From: Stieleria bergensis
GTDB lineage: Bacteria > Planctomycetota > Planctomycetia > Pirellulales > Pirellulaceae
DNA length: 64,000 nt
Reading direction: 5' to 3'
NCBI GenBank assembly: GCA_007745635.1
Contig: CP036272.1
Location: forward strand, 1,530,792 to 1,594,791
Made by a program: the position numbers and the translations under genes. Under the pieces are notes generated by a model. The model was not told the DNA's origin. It ran no database searches and saw only the letters and a list, made by a program, of their open reading frames with translations. This document shows positions 1-10,120 of this stretch, piece after piece; positions within the stretch are counted from its first letter, which is position 1, and each line of letters starts with the position of its first letter.

Positions 1-1135
1 CAGGCTTGTTCTGGCCCGTTTGTTCCGCCACGCGTTCGATGGCGGTTAGCATATCGTCGGGAGCGGCCAGTTCGGGGTGATCAGGGTCCAGGATGATTTC
101 AAAGGGCGTCGCCGCAGCGGCGTCCTGAACCATGGATTCCCAGGATGGTGTTTCACCACGCCGAGTCATGCTTTTGCGCAGTTGCTGAAACACCCACAGG
201 CCGCCGATGTTTTTCAGCAGGCGAGTGCTGCCAGCGACACCACCTTCGTTGGTAAAGTTCAATTCAGAGCACAGCGGCGTGATCTTTGGCGAGGCTAATT
301 CACAGCCCATCAGAGACCAGGTGCCAGAGCTAATGAAGCACCAATCCGGTTTCTCTTTGGCAAAGCCCTCCGCTGGGACGGCTAGGACGGCCGATGCGGT
401 GTCGTGAGTGGCCGGCACAATCACCGGGACCTCTTGCAAGCCGGTGGCCGTGGCGACGCTTGGCTGGACCGGTCCCAACACAGTCCCTGGTGCGGTCACG
501 TCCTGAAACATCTTTGTTGGAATGCTCAGTGATTCCTGCAGGTCGGTCGCCCAGGTTTTGGTGCGCGGGTCCAACATCTGACTGGTTGACGCGTTGGTCG
601 CTTCGATGCTGTACTTGCCCGAGAGCAGCCAATGAAAATAGTCGCCCATCATCAGGAAGTGCTCGGCGATTTCGATGCAGCATTCCTTGTTGATCACCGA
701 CGAATACAACTGGATCAACGAATTGATTTGCAAGAACTGCAGGCCGGTCGCAGAGAAAATCTTGTCCCTGCCCTGCTCTGGGCCACCAAGTGCTTCACAA
801 GCTTTTTCAATGACGCCGTTGTTGCGAGCGTCGCGGTAATGACGCACCGGACCAGCGATTTGGCCGTTCCGGTCGATCAAAACGTAGTCCACGCCCCAGG
901 TGTCAACACCTACCGAGCGAATGTTTTCAAAACGCCCGGCGGCAAGTCGTAGCCCCTCCAGGATCTCGACCCACAAGGCATCGATGTTCCATTGCAGCGA
1001 GTCTTGAATCATCAGCGGATCATTGGCAAAGCGATGAACGTCTTCCAGTTCAAGCATGCCCTTGTCGTTGAGATAGCCTGCAATCACTCGACCACTGGAA
1101 GCGCCTAAGTCAATCGCCAAATGAACATCACGCAT
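1..1135 (-). CDS. rhaB: Rhamnulokinase, FGGY carbohydrate kinase (C-terminus beyond window)
   Basis: Reading the minus strand from the ATG at 1135 gives about 378 residues without a stop, running off the left edge. The N-terminus MRDVHLAIDLGASSGRVIAG is the FGGY/actin-fold phosphate-1 loop (DLGASSGR), followed by SVGVDTWGVDYVLID, which is typical of rhamnulokinases, and later by PVIVPATHDTASAVLAVP and the SSGTWSLMG motif of the sugar kinase C-terminal half. The family phosphorylates L-rhamnulose to rhamnulose 1-phosphate in cytosolic rhamnose breakdown; planctomycetes commonly degrade rhamnose- and fucose-rich polysaccharides. No other rhamnose genes are visible, but the downstream side is outside the window. 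The family (FGGY) is certain; the rhamnulose substrate rests on motif resemblance. Confidence 0.85.
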   Translation of the reverse strand, partial: MRDVHLAIDLGASSGRVIAGYLNDKGMLELEDVHRFANDPLMIQDSLQWNIDALWVEILEGLRLAAGRFENIRSVGVDTWGVDYVLIDRNGQIAGPVRHYRDARNNGVIEKACEALGGPEQGRDKIFSATGLQFLQINSLIQLYSSVINKECCIEIAEHFLMMGDYFHWLLSGKYSIEATNASTSQMLDPRTKTWATDLQESLSIPTKMFQDVTAPGTVLGPVQPSVATATGLQEVPVIVPATHDTASAVLAVPAEGFAKEKPDWCFISSGTWSLMGCELASPKITPLCSELNFTNEGGVAGSTRLLKNIGGLWVFQQLRKSMTRRGETPSWESMVQDAAAATPFEIILDPDHPELAAPDDMLTAIERVAEQTGQNKP

Positions 1136-1225
1136 CAGAAGCCTCCGGGGGGTCTTGCTTGCTTTTGCTAAAAAGTGGGAAAAGGGGTGGGGTGCCGCGC
1201 GGCGGTGGGCATGGCCGAGGTCAAA

Positions 1226-4200
1226 TCAATTCAGGCGACGACCTTGCGACTGCGCAATTTCGATTTCATGGCTTAATCGGTCAACCGAAAGCGGAACGAT
1301 CGGAATGGTGACCAGTGATTCTGGATCGATCTCGCTGCTGGCGTTGCGTTTGGCAAGCTGCTCAACTTCGTCTTCGAGTGCCGTCAACCAAGCCGGGATG
1401 TCGAGGCCGGCGCCCGTTGGCGTGCGGGCCAGCAACTCGGCTTCCTCTTCCAGCAGTTCAAAGCGTCTGCTGGCGCGGCCCGCTTCGGCGTCTAGCATTG
1501 CTGGTTTGACTAACGCTCGCATGCGAGTGATCGTCATCGGTTGGATGAAACGCTCTAGAATGCGATCAGCAACGGTCGGCATCCGCATCGAATACTCGGT
1601 TTGCAGCTTTCGCAGCCGAGTGACAAACTTGTCGGACTCGGCGCCAATTCGCTCACTTAAGCTTCGTCGCCAGACCATGGCGGCCTTTTCTAGCGAGCGT
1701 TTCACGAGCACCTCATGAGCCCACATCACGGGCTTTAGGTTCCACGCAATGCGTTCATAGCCTGCTCGGACCCGCAGAAAGTCCATGAACATGTACACCA
1801 GATCACCACGGTCGCTTTGTGTGGTCGTGCTGTTGTAGTCCTGGTACTCGGCGTGATGATCCAATAAGGATTCGTACACGAGCGTGATCCAGCGTTCCGC
1901 CTGACCGATTGATAATTCACCCGATTGCAGATCTTGGAACAATCGCATGTCTTGAATCTGCGGATCGTCTTCTTCCAGGACGCGTTGCAGCCAGTCTCCG
2001 ACGCCTTGGTGCAGAATCGCACGCACGTTGCTCAGTTGCAAAAAGACCTGGGTAAAGATCGGATCGCCATACTTGCGAATGAAGTCCACCAGTAGCTTCC
2101 AAGCCTTGGGATCGCTGACGGACTCTAAAGGGGACAGTCGAAGCGTCGTGCTATGCGCCAGCCATGAGCCGAGCATGGTTTCGGTCATGCGTTCGACCAA
2201 GGGGATCAACACGTCGTCGATCAGGTCTTCGTCTTCGTTCAGTTGCTGTAACGAATGCTGGCGGGCGACGGAGGCGGTCAGTGCATCGATCAGCGAGGTA
2301 AAGCCATCGCGGAACAAGCTATCGAATTCGGTCACTGCACCGATGCCGACGATGTTCTCTTGTTCCATTTGACGGGAGACTTCAATCAAGCGACAGGTTT
2401 CACTGATCAGGCCTCGACGAGGCAGCCAGTGCATCAGGTGTCGCAGGACGCGCTGCCGCAGGCGAGCCAAGTAGATCTTGACCGGGTCGCCACCGCGTGA
2501 GAGCGGAATGTAGAGCAGGTTTTCCTGGCTAATGGCTTGCACATAGTCGGGGAATAACTTGCGCGTCGTTTCACTCTGCCCGGCAATCAGTGAGGCATAC
2601 AGTTTGACCGCCTGAATATCATCCGCCGACATCTCGTCCAGGCCAGCGTAATCGGCGCTATGTTTGTTCGCGGTGTCTTGTTGGAAAATCTCTGGCTGTC
2701 GGCTGACGTGTGACAGGATGGTTCCGCAAATCAAACGTCGCGCGTCGGACATTTCAACGGCTGCTCCGATGATCCGTTCCATTAACGAATCACGCAGCAC
2801 GCGGATGCGGTCGTAATCTCGCATCGAGTCCTTGTCGCTGCCGGCCGGGGCAACATTGTAGTTGCGGACGCTGTCGAGCAATTCCAACAGGCCAACGCGA
2901 TTCTCTTTGGCTCGTCTGGCCCACGAGCGGAGCGAGTCCAATTGTTCGGCTGCTCGCTGCGGTGCATCGTCATCGTCGGTGGCCACGACGTCGGCGGCAA
3001 CGGACCACATGCGTGAAAGGGATTGCAGGAACGCCAACCGATCGGTCAAGCGTTTCCATTCCAATTCGAGTTCGTTATGGCTGGCTTCGTTGGCCGGTTC
3101 GAAGACTTGGCCGTCGACGCCGTCATCGGTCGAGTCTTTGTAGGTCCGGCCTTCATTCAAGGATGCATAGATGTCATCCGGATCGCCATGCTCAGCATCG
3201 GCAAGCTCTTGTTCCCAGTCCTTTGGTGTGCGATTTTCTTCGCCGAGCTGAAAGGTTGGCGCCGACCAAAAGTCTTCGGCATTGGCTTCCAGGTAGTCCA
3301 TCAATTTCCGTGTCAGCGTCCAGACTTCGGAGCGTTCGATGGGACTGGAACTGGAACTGGAACTGGAACTGGAACTGGAATCGATCGGACGGGCCGGTTC
3401 TGCGTCACTGTCGACGGGATGGTCGGATTCAGGATGCCCCAGGCCATGTCGTCGCAGCTTCAGGAGCCAGCGTTCGGCCAAGCGTGGCAATGAGTTGGCA
3501 CCCTGCCGCAGGCCGATCTCGCCGGCGTTGCCCAACCAGTGAATCAAGAGCGCCATCGCAGGCAGGAAGTCCGCCCGTTCCAGCAAGGCTGTGATGACCA
3601 GTGAATAGGCTCTGGGAGAGTCAAAGAATTCCGCGTGCGGAGCCCAGAACTTCACATCGCCCGCAGCTGCACCGCCTTCGTGCCAGATTCTCAGGGCACG
3701 GGCAACCAGACTGGCCGAGTCATAGGACTCCAGCGGGTCAGCAGCTTCTAAGGCTTCGACCGTATGCGCACCATACTGACGCCACCACTGGGCGATCTCA
3801 CTGTAGAGGTGACTGATCTTGGCATAGGCTTCGCTGTCGTTGCGAGCGGCCGCTTCGCTCCACAGCCGAGCCAGGTAACTGAACAGTTGATCAATCAGAT
3901 ACAACAGGTCATCGACACGTGAATCATGGACCGTGCAGTCGGGGCTGGGATGCAAGCTGAACTCGCCACCGAAGCCAATTAAATCACGCGGATCACAAAG
4001 TGCGCCGCAGTGAATGGAGCGTTTGATCAGATCAAAGACTTCTTCCGGAACGGCCATCGCTTGCTGGAGATTGCCGCTTCGCAAGGCTCGCAACCCAAGC
4101 GTCATGCGGCAATCAATCCGGCAGATCATCCGCGCTGAAGCCGCCGGCACAATGTCGGTTTGCTTGGATGCGGCATCCGGGTAGCCCATTCGCGCGTACA

Positions 4201-5383
4201 GTCGGGCCAGCTGAACGTGTTGCAACTGAATTGCACGTCGCTCGGCAAGTGCCGCGTTCAGGTTTTGGCGGGCAGCGCCAAAGGGTTGCCGCCGAGCTTT
4301 CTGTTCGTCTTCCAGTCGTTCGCGGTGCGGGCCGGTCAACTGATGCAGGCGATCTTCGTAGAACGCGTCGCGAAACTCGGCGATCGGCTTCATCAGCGTT
4401 CCCAGCGTGACATCGCTGGTATAAGCCGACGGCCCCCAGCCACTGATGCCGCTGGCCATCAAGATCGTGCCGGCAAGCACCGTCGCGGCTTCATCAAGCA
4501 GTTCATCGCGCTGAATCTCTGGCTGTTGCTTGAGTTTTTGCTCGACCCGTGAAAGCAACGATTCCAGAGTGACCTGACGAACCACGAAGCGGCTGTAGAA
4601 GCCTTCGGCATTGACGCTTCGTTCATCCCAGCCACCAAAGTGATAGTTGGGGCGACGATTGACTGGATGATCAAAGTCATAAGCGCGCGGGTCAAGCGCG
4701 AGTTCATCCATTTGGTCAAAGTGAAACGATGCCGCTCGCAGCACATCGCCGCTTGTGTTTTGCAAGATCCCGATGGAGCGTTCGATCAGTTCCTGGAAAG
4801 GGCCTGCACTGACGCCAACATCGGTGACATACAAGGGGATCGGCCGCACAAATTCATGCGGGTACGGCTGACAGGGGCGATTTTCAAGAATGGCCACGGG
4901 GCGATAACCCACGAAGTCATTCAGTTCTTCAATCGTCTCCTGGACCAGTTGCGATCGTGCAGCAGCGTCGTGCTGGCTTTCGCCTGATTCGGTGTAACGA
5001 CGCAGCAAGACCTGCGAAGCCTGGGCAAAGAACAGGCCATTGAACAGGATCTCCGGTTCCTGATGAAACAACAGGTCGCGATGGTAATCCATGTAGGCGG
5101 GCAACAGTTCGCTTAACAGCAAGCGAGCAATGGTGCGTGCTTGATCGCAGTTGCTGAACGCCGATTGTTCCGAAGCCAGTTCCGAAAGGGTTTCTTCGAT
5201 CCAATTGTGCAAGACCAACCAAGCCGGCGTGCCCGTTAGCGGGTTTCCGTGACTGGCACGCTGATACACCTCATTCCACAGCGCCGTGATGTCACTGGCA
5301 TCACTACCACCTGAAAAATTCAGATAGCCGGCTAGCCGCTTGAGCGACTCTTTGATCGTTTGCGGAACCGGCTCGTTGGACAT
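1226..5383 (-). CDS. Large conserved-type hypothetical protein, 1385 aa
   Basis: A single uninterrupted ORF starting at ATG 5383. I do not recognise a named domain. The protein has no signal peptide or obvious membrane segment, is acidic and largely helical in character, and is rich in Leu, Arg, Asp and Glu, which suggests a cytosolic scaffold or repeat-solenoid protein. An abrupt poly-Ser tract of 12 residues near residue 675, encoded by a GGAACT hexanucleotide repeat, separates the N-terminal half from a segment rich in Glu and Asp; it probably acts as a linker between two folded halves. The next gene upstream on the same strand, 132 bp away, encodes a basic Lys/Ala protein. The rhamnulokinase start lies 90 bp downstream, so the two are probably not one unit. 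Function unknown. Confidence 0.85.
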   Translation of the reverse strand: MSNEPVPQTIKESLKRLAGYLNFSGGSDASDITALWNEVYQRASHGNPLTGTPAWLVLHNWIEETLSELASEQSAFSNCDQARTIARLLLSELLPAYMDYHRDLLFHQEPEILFNGLFFAQASQVLLRRYTESGESQHDAAARSQLVQETIEELNDFVGYRPVAILENRPCQPYPHEFVRPIPLYVTDVGVSAGPFQELIERSIGILQNTSGDVLRAASFHFDQMDELALDPRAYDFDHPVNRRPNYHFGGWDERSVNAEGFYSRFVVRQVTLESLLSRVEQKLKQQPEIQRDELLDEAATVLAGTILMASGISGWGPSAYTSDVTLGTLMKPIAEFRDAFYEDRLHQLTGPHRERLEDEQKARRQPFGAARQNLNAALAERRAIQLQHVQLARLYARMGYPDAASKQTDIVPAASARMICRIDCRMTLGLRALRSGNLQQAMAVPEEVFDLIKRSIHCGALCDPRDLIGFGGEFSLHPSPDCTVHDSRVDDLLYLIDQLFSYLARLWSEAAARNDSEAYAKISHLYSEIAQWWRQYGAHTVEALEAADPLESYDSASLVARALRIWHEGGAAAGDVKFWAPHAEFFDSPRAYSLVITALLERADFLPAMALLIHWLGNAGEIGLRQGANSLPRLAERWLLKLRRHGLGHPESDHPVDSDAEPARPIDSSSSSSSSSSSSPIERSEVWTLTRKLMDYLEANAEDFWSAPTFQLGEENRTPKDWEQELADAEHGDPDDIYASLNEGRTYKDSTDDGVDGQVFEPANEASHNELELEWKRLTDRLAFLQSLSRMWSVAADVVATDDDDAPQRAAEQLDSLRSWARRAKENRVGLLELLDSVRNYNVAPAGSDKDSMRDYDRIRVLRDSLMERIIGAAVEMSDARRLICGTILSHVSRQPEIFQQDTANKHSADYAGLDEMSADDIQAVKLYASLIAGQSETTRKLFPDYVQAISQENLLYIPLSRGGDPVKIYLARLRQRVLRHLMHWLPRRGLISETCRLIEVSRQMEQENIVGIGAVTEFDSLFRDGFTSLIDALTASVARQHSLQQLNEDEDLIDDVLIPLVERMTETMLGSWLAHSTTLRLSPLESVSDPKAWKLLVDFIRKYGDPIFTQVFLQLSNVRAILHQGVGDWLQRVLEEDDPQIQDMRLFQDLQSGELSIGQAERWITLVYESLLDHHAEYQDYNSTTTQSDRGDLVYMFMDFLRVRAGYERIAWNLKPVMWAHEVLVKRSLEKAAMVWRRSLSERIGAESDKFVTRLRKLQTEYSMRMPTVADRILERFIQPMTITRMRALVKPAMLDAEAGRASRRFELLEEEAELLARTPTGAGLDIPAWLTALEDEVEQLAKRNASSEIDPESLVTIPIVPLSVDRLSHEIEIAQSQGRRLN
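3347..3380. repeat. GGAACT hexanucleotide tandem repeat coding for poly-Ser
   Basis: Five perfect copies of GGAACT plus a partial sixth lie inside the 1385-aa gene. On the coding strand the unit reads AGTTCC, two serine codons, so expansion or contraction changes the linker by Ser-Ser steps without shifting the frame. Confidence 0.9.
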
Positions 5384-5515
5384 TGTGGCGGGGGACTAAA
5401 AGGAGTCGAGGCTTGGGCAAGCCCAACAGGCAAGTGGTCGGCGGACCCTTGTGCAGTCCTGATTCACAGGTTGGTGCAAAGGATACTGACGTCGACCGTG
5501 AGGACGAGTCGAAGG

Positions 5516-5755
5516 CTATTTCTTCTTGCTGCTCTTCTTCACTGGTTTCTTCGCGGCTTTCTTTTTGGTCGCTTTCTTTTTAGTGGCCTTCTTTGTGGCT
5601 GCTTTTTTAGTGGCCTTCTTCTTGGTGGCTTTTTTCTTCGTCGCCTTCTTCTTGGTGGCTTTCTTGGTGGTCTTCTTCGCCGCCTTGGCTTCTCCGAAGA
5701 TGCTGTCCCAGTTATTGGAGTATTGTTCGTTGGTTCCGATTCGCAGAATAGTCAT
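5516..5755 (-). CDS. Small basic protein with Lys/Ala/Thr repeat tail (histone H1-like tail)
   Basis: This 79-aa protein starts with a non-repetitive head of about 22 residues (MTILRIGTNEQYSNNWDSIF) and continues as about 55 residues of KKAT, KKKAT and KKAA repeats with almost no other residue type. Such tails resemble the C-terminal domain of eukaryotic histone H1 and of bacterial Hc1/AlgP-like proteins, which bind nucleic acid through charge. Nucleic-acid binding is therefore an inference from composition. The head does not match any DNA-binding fold I know, and could bind a protein partner. The gene stands alone, 141 bp downstream of ettA and 132 bp upstream of the 1385-aa gene. The repeat DNA is A/G-rich on one strand and can vary in copy number in frame. 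The opposite strand also has an open frame, but it is only the hydrophobic mirror of this repeat. Confidence 0.8.
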   Translation of the reverse strand: MTILRIGTNEQYSNNWDSIFGEAKAAKKTTKKATKKKATKKKATKKKATKKAATKKATKKKATKKKAAKKPVKKSSKKK

Positions 5756-5896
5756 GATTTGCTGTGCTGAAGGGAGAGGGGTTTGAATGTTTGCTTGCTG
5801 GTTTGATTGATCGGCACCGGGACATGCCTGGTAAAACGCAATCGCTGCCGCTGGCAGTCAGAGGGCTAACAGGATAGGTCCAGGCGTGCCGTTCGA

Positions 5897-7573
5897 TCAA
5901 CCGGCGTGAATGCTCTTGTATCGAGCTTGTTTGATTTGATCAGGGTCTTCCCCAAGTCGTTCACGCAAACTGCGTTCATAGACTTCGAAATTACCCTCGC
6001 ACCAGGTGACTTTGCCGTCGCCTTCGAAGGCCAAGATGTGAGTGGCAAGTCGATCCAGAAACCAGCGGTCGTGGGAGGTGACCACGACGCAGCCAGCAAA
6101 GTTAAGGATCGCTTCTTCCAGCGCACGCAGCGTATCGACATCCAAGTCGTTGGTTGGTTCGTCAAGCAGGAGAACGTTGCAGCCACGTCGCAGCAGTTTG
6201 GCCAGGTGAACGCGGTTTCGCTCACCACCGGAAAGCTTGCCGACCAATTTTTCTTGGTCGGGGCCACGGAAGTTAAACCGGGACACGTAGGCTCGGGCGT
6301 TCACGTTTCGGCCACCCAAGATGATGGTTTCGGTTCCGCCACTGATTTCTTCGAAGACCGATTTGTTGTCGTCCAGTTCATCTCGACTTTGGTCGACGTA
6401 GCCCAGGTCAACGGTTTCGCCGATCTTGAACGATCCTTGGCAGGGTTCTTCTTGGCCGGTGAACATCTTGAACAGCGTGGTTTTCCCAGCGCCATTGGGA
6501 CCGATCACACCAACAATCCCACCGGCCGGCAGACGGAAGGAAAGATCTTTGATCAATTCTTTCTCGCCAAAGGCTTTGTGGATGTTTTGACCTTCGATGA
6601 CCAAGTCACCCAGGTTGCGGTTGGAGGGGATTTGGATCTCCAGTTCGTCCGGACGATCCTCGAAGGTCTGTGAGGCCAAGTCATCGTAGGCTTTGATCCG
6701 CGCCTTGCTTTTGGCTTGTCTCGCCTTGGGGCTCATGCGGATCCATTCCAGTTCGCGAGCCAGTGTTTTTTCTTTGGCCTTGGCTTGTCGCTTTTCCAGT
6801 TCCATTCGTTTCTGGCGAGCTTCCAGCCACGCGGTGTAATTGCCTTCGAAGGGAATCCCACGGCCGCGGTCAATTTCCAGAATCCACTTGGCAACATTGT
6901 CCAAGAAGTAGCGATCGTGAGTCACGGCGACCACGGTGCCGGGGTACTTGGCCAGGTGCTGTTCCAGCCAGCTGACACTTTCAGCGTCCAAGTGGTTGGT
7001 CGGTTCGTCAAGCAACAGCAGGTCAGGTTGCCGAATCATCAGTTGGCATAGCGCCACACGCCGCCGTTCACCACCGGAGAGTTTGCTGACATCGGCGTCG
7101 CCCGGTGGCAGGTTCATGATCGCCATGGCGACTTCGACTTGCCGATCGAGTTCCCACAAGTTGTAGGTGTCGATGGTGTCTTGGAGGGTCGCCATTTCGT
7201 CGCACAGCTTCTGCATTTCGTCGTCGTCAGTGACGTCGCCCAGCAGCATGCTGATTTCGTTGAATCGATCGACCACTGCACGGCGTTCGGCGACGGCCGT
7301 TTGCACGTTCTCGAAAACGGTTTTGGTTTCGTCCAGCGGCGGCTCTTGTTCCAAGTAGCCGACGGTGAATCCTTTGCTCAGCCGCGCAGTGCCATCGAAC
7401 TCGGTGTCCTGGCCGGCCATGATTCGCATCAGGGTACTTTTACCGGCACCATTGGGTCCCAGGACGCCAATCTTTGCACCGGGATAGAACGCCAGATGGA
7501 CGTCTTCCAACACTGCTTTTTGGCCATGCTTTTTCGTCAGGCCTTCGACTTGATAAATGAATTGCCTTGACAT
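5897..7573 (-). CDS. ettA: Energy-dependent translational throttle protein EttA (ABC-F ATPase)
   Basis: The 558-aa protein matches the length of E. coli EttA (555 aa). It has two ABC cassettes, each complete: Walker [10 protein letters not shown] (residues 39-47) and GPNGAGKTT, signature LSGGERRRV and LSGGERNRV, Walker [13 protein letters not shown] and [12 protein letters not shown]. Between them lies the EttA-type linker with [19 protein letters not shown], the conserved P-site tRNA interaction motif, and the first cassette carries the arm insertion that contacts ribosomal protein L1. The family binds the ribosomal E site and gates the first peptide bonds according to the ATP/ADP ratio. An ATG at 7585 also exists, but the ATG at 7573 fits the E. 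coli N-terminus and is preceded by GGGAG at 5 bases. It follows guaA by 2 bp, so the two are co-transcribed. Confidence 0.96.
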   Translation of the reverse strand: MSRQFIYQVEGLTKKHGQKAVLEDVHLAFYPGAKIGVLGPNGAGKSTLMRIMAGQDTEFDGTARLSKGFTVGYLEQEPPLDETKTVFENVQTAVAERRAVVDRFNEISMLLGDVTDDDEMQKLCDEMATLQDTIDTYNLWELDRQVEVAMAIMNLPPGDADVSKLSGGERRRVALCQLMIRQPDLLLLDEPTNHLDAESVSWLEQHLAKYPGTVVAVTHDRYFLDNVAKWILEIDRGRGIPFEGNYTAWLEARQKRMELEKRQAKAKEKTLARELEWIRMSPKARQAKSKARIKAYDDLASQTFEDRPDELEIQIPSNRNLGDLVIEGQNIHKAFGEKELIKDLSFRLPAGGIVGVIGPNGAGKTTLFKMFTGQEEPCQGSFKIGETVDLGYVDQSRDELDDNKSVFEEISGGTETIILGGRNVNARAYVSRFNFRGPDQEKLVGKLSGGERNRVHLAKLLRRGCNVLLLDEPTNDLDVDTLRALEEAILNFAGCVVVTSHDRWFLDRLATHILAFEGDGKVTWCEGNFEVYERSLRERLGEDPDQIKQARYKSIHAG

Positions 7574-7575
7574 GA

Positions 7576-9171
7576 TCACTCCCATTCGATCGTCGCCGGA
7601 GGTTTGCTACTGATGTCGTAGCAAACTCGGTTCACGCCTTGAACTTCATTAATGATTCGGGTGCTGATACGAGCTAATAAGTCGTACGGTAAGCGGCTCC
7701 AATCGGCCGTCATGAAATCGTCCGTGTTCACGCTGCGAACCGCGATTGCGTTGTCATACGTTCGCGCGTCGCCCATGACGCCGACGCTTTGCACGGGCAG
7801 CAGCACGGCAAAGGTTTGGCTGGTGTCGCGGTACAGGCCCGCTGCTTCGATTTCTTCGATCACGATCGCGTCTGCTGCTCGCAGCACAACTAATTTGTCT
7901 TTGGTGACTTCACCCAGGCAACGCACGGCCAAGCCAGGGCCTGGGAAGGGGTGACGCCAAACGAGCGATTCCGGCAATCCCAGTTCCAGTCCCAAGCGGC
8001 GGACTTCATCTTTGAACAGGTCGCGTAGCGGCTCGATCAGTTCAAAGCCAAGCTCATCTGGCAGACCACCAACGTTGTGGTGCAGTTTGATCGTTGCCGC
8101 GGGGCCATCGGGATCGGCGCCGCTTTCGATTACGTCGGGATACAGAGTGCCCTGAGCCAGAAAGTGTGCGTCTTCGATTTCGTTGGCTTCCGTTTTGAAG
8201 CACTCGATAAAGTCGTGTCCGATGCGGCGGCGCTTTTCCTGGGGCTCGCTGATACCTGCTAGCGACGCCAGGAATTTGTCTTCGGCGTTGACAACATGCA
8301 GGTCGGTTTTGAAGTGGTTGGTGAACTCGTCAATCACCAAGCTCTGTTCGTTCTTGCGCAGCAACCCGTTGTCGATCAGAATGCAGGTCAGCTGAGGCCC
8401 GATGGCTTTGTACAGCATGGCCGCGACGACCGAGGAGTCAACGCCACCGCTGAGTCCGCAGATCACACGTTTGGAGCCGACTTGTTGGCGAATCTTCTGG
8501 ATCGATGCTTCGGCGAAGTCACTCAGTTGCCAGCTGCCTTCACAGCCACAGATGTTGCGAACAAAGTTGGCAAGGATCTGGCCGCCCTGCGGCGTGTGGG
8601 TGACTTCGGGGTGAAACTGCATGCCGTAGACTGCCAGCGAATCGTGCTTGATGGCAGCAAAGGGGCAGGTCGAGGTTTGAGCCAGTGTGCTGAACTGTTC
8701 GCTGATCTGCGAAACCTGATCTCCGTGGCTCATCCAGACATCAATGCTGTCTTCAAGGCCGGCGAAAAGATCGTCGTCGCCGTTGCTGTGTTCAAGGATT
8801 TCACAGCTGGCGTGACCGTATTCGCGACTGGTTGCATTGGCCACTTTGCCGCCCAGGGCTTCGCAAGCCAATTGCATGCCGTAGCAAATGCCTAGCACTG
8901 GAATGCCCAGCTTGAAGAGCTCGGGGTCGCAGCGTGGGGCCCCGTCTTCGTAAACGCTCGATGGGCCACCCGAAAGGATGATGCCTTTGGGAGCCAGTTC
9001 GGCGATTCGCTGGGCGGACAGGTCGTGGCGAAGGATTTGGCAATACACGTTCTGTTCACGAACGCGACGAGCAATCAGCTGGGCGTACTGTGAGCCGAAA
9101 TCCAGTACGACGATGCGCTGCTGAGTCAATGAGTTGGACAGGTCGGATTGACGCTCGTGCGAATCACTCAT
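7576..9171 (-). CDS. guaA: GMP synthase (glutamine-hydrolysing)
   Basis: The 531-aa protein converts XMP, ATP and glutamine to GMP in purine synthesis. The class I glutamine amidotransferase domain carries the nucleophile elbow GICYGMQ (Cys96) and the triad pair in FHPEVTHT (His187, Glu189). The ATP-pyrophosphatase domain has the P-loop SGGVDSS at 241-247, and the C-terminal dimerisation domain ends in the typical ATIEWE. Length is close to E. coli GuaA (525 aa), with about 18 extra disordered residues at the N-terminus. The gene is first in a two-gene unit with ettA, a pairing that joins guanine-nucleotide supply with energy-sensing translation, though that link may be coincidental. Confidence 0.98.
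   Translation of the reverse strand: MSDSHERQSDLSNSLTQQRIVVLDFGSQYAQLIARRVREQNVYCQILRHDLSAQRIAELAPKGIILSGGPSSVYEDGAPRCDPELFKLGIPVLGICYGMQLACEALGGKVANATSREYGHASCEILEHSNGDDDLFAGLEDSIDVWMSHGDQVSQISEQFSTLAQTSTCPFAAIKHDSLAVYGMQFHPEVTHTPQGGQILANFVRNICGCEGSWQLSDFAEASIQKIRQQVGSKRVICGLSGGVDSSVVAAMLYKAIGPQLTCILIDNGLLRKNEQSLVIDEFTNHFKTDLHVVNAEDKFLASLAGISEPQEKRRRIGHDFIECFKTEANEIEDAHFLAQGTLYPDVIESGADPDGPAATIKLHHNVGGLPDELGFELIEPLRDLFKDEVRRLGLELGLPESLVWRHPFPGPGLAVRCLGEVTKDKLVVLRAADAIVIEEIEAAGLYRDTSQTFAVLLPVQSVGVMGDARTYDNAIAVRSVNTDDFMTADWSRLPYDLLARISTRIINEVQGVNRVCYDISSKPPATIEWE
7579..7583 (-). promoter_or_regulatory. Shine-Dalgarno site of ettA inside the guaA end
   Basis: GGGAG lies 5 bases before the ATG at 7573 and within the last two sense codons of guaA (TGG GAG TGA). 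It decides the ettA start in favour of 7573 over 7585 and implies translational coupling with guaA. Confidence 0.7.
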
Positions 9172-9295
9172 GCACAGGTAACCGGGGTTGGAAGATTACA
9201 GTTCAGCCCAAGTCCAGCTTGGGGCGCTGTAGAGATCGAAACATGGTGTCTAAGAGGTGCCAGCCGATTCAATGGTCTCGGGGCGGGCAGCCAAA

Positions 9296-9330
9296 ATGCG
9301 TCGCTAGGTGCCAACATGCGTCGCTAGGGG
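9296..9330. repeat. Short direct repeat ATGCGTCGCTAGG x2
   Basis: In the 224-bp gap between guaA and the acyltransferase gene a 13-bp unit ATGCGTCGCTAGG occurs twice, 8 bases apart. No function is evident. Confidence 0.6.
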
Positions 9331-9395
9331 GAAGTGTAGGAAATTGCCGCCTATTTCCCAAGGGGCCCAACGTGACGGAAATCGCGCTCCTGGCA

Positions 9396-10001
9396 TTACA
9401 TTTCTTTCAGTTTCAGAACCGCCTCGCGGGCACGCTTCAAAAAGGCTTGCTTCGATTCACCGGTTTCCAGAAAGATGGGCGCGCCGATGGTGATGCAGCT
9501 TAACAGCGGCACTGGCAGCACTTCGCCACGCGGTAGCACGCGGTTGACGTTGTCGATGTAAACCGGCACCAGTTCCAAATCTGGCCGTTTCTTGCCCATG
9601 TAGTACAGGCCGCTCTTAAAGGCGCCCATTTCCCCGGTAGCGCTGCGGCCGCCCTCGGGAAAGACGATCAGCGAATAAATGTCGCCCATTTGTTCCAACA
9701 TCATGTCCAGCGGACTGCGGTGGACTTTGATGCCTTTGCGATCGATCAGCAACGCATTAAAGCTGGCTGCGATTCGCGGTTTGAGCCAGCCCTTGGACCA
9801 GTAGTCTTTGGCAGCCACCGGCCGCGTCAGAGCGCGAATCTCGGTGGGCAATGCCGACCACAGCACGACCGCGTCAAGGTGACTGGTGTGATTGGCAAAG
9901 TACACGCGCTGGCAGGTGTCCGGCTGGCAATCTTTCCAGCGAACAGTGAAGCCGGTGAAGAGCTTCGCCAAAATCACGATGACATGACTGGTAATTTTCA
10001 T
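9396..10001 (-). CDS. 1-acyl-sn-glycerol-3-phosphate acyltransferase-like protein (PlsC family)
   Basis: The 201-aa protein carries the acyltransferase block I motif NHTSHLD (His38 to Asp43, the HX4D catalytic pair) and block III VFPEGGRS, which binds the glycerol-phosphate part of the acceptor. It starts with one hydrophobic helix, typical of PlsC membrane association. PlsC acylates lysophosphatidic acid to phosphatidic acid. At 201 residues it is shorter than E. coli PlsC (245), so an acceptor other than lysophosphatidate, such as a lysolipid or ornithine lipid, is possible. It stands alone on the minus strand, 224 bp upstream of the guaA start and 119 bp downstream of the glycosyltransferase stop. 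Confidence 0.85.
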   Translation of the reverse strand: MKITSHVIVILAKLFTGFTVRWKDCQPDTCQRVYFANHTSHLDAVVLWSALPTEIRALTRPVAAKDYWSKGWLKPRIAASFNALLIDRKGIKVHRSPLDMMLEQMGDIYSLIVFPEGGRSATGEMGAFKSGLYYMGKKRPDLELVPVYIDNVNRVLPRGEVLPVPLLSCITIGAPIFLETGESKQAFLKRAREAVLKLKEM

Positions 10002-10120
10002 AGCATCACGTCAACGCAGGAAGACTTCAGAAGCCAGCGGGGTCAATGGCACAGCGGGCACAATGGCAAAGCAACCAGTTCTGGCCAACGCAGGCTTGCC
10101 AGAACTCACAACCCCTGATT

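Noticed and set aside
5526-5786. Hydrophobic plus-strand frame of Phe, Leu, Val and Ala
   Set aside because: It is the complement of the Lys/Ala repeat; the minus-strand frame has a credible start and non-repetitive head.
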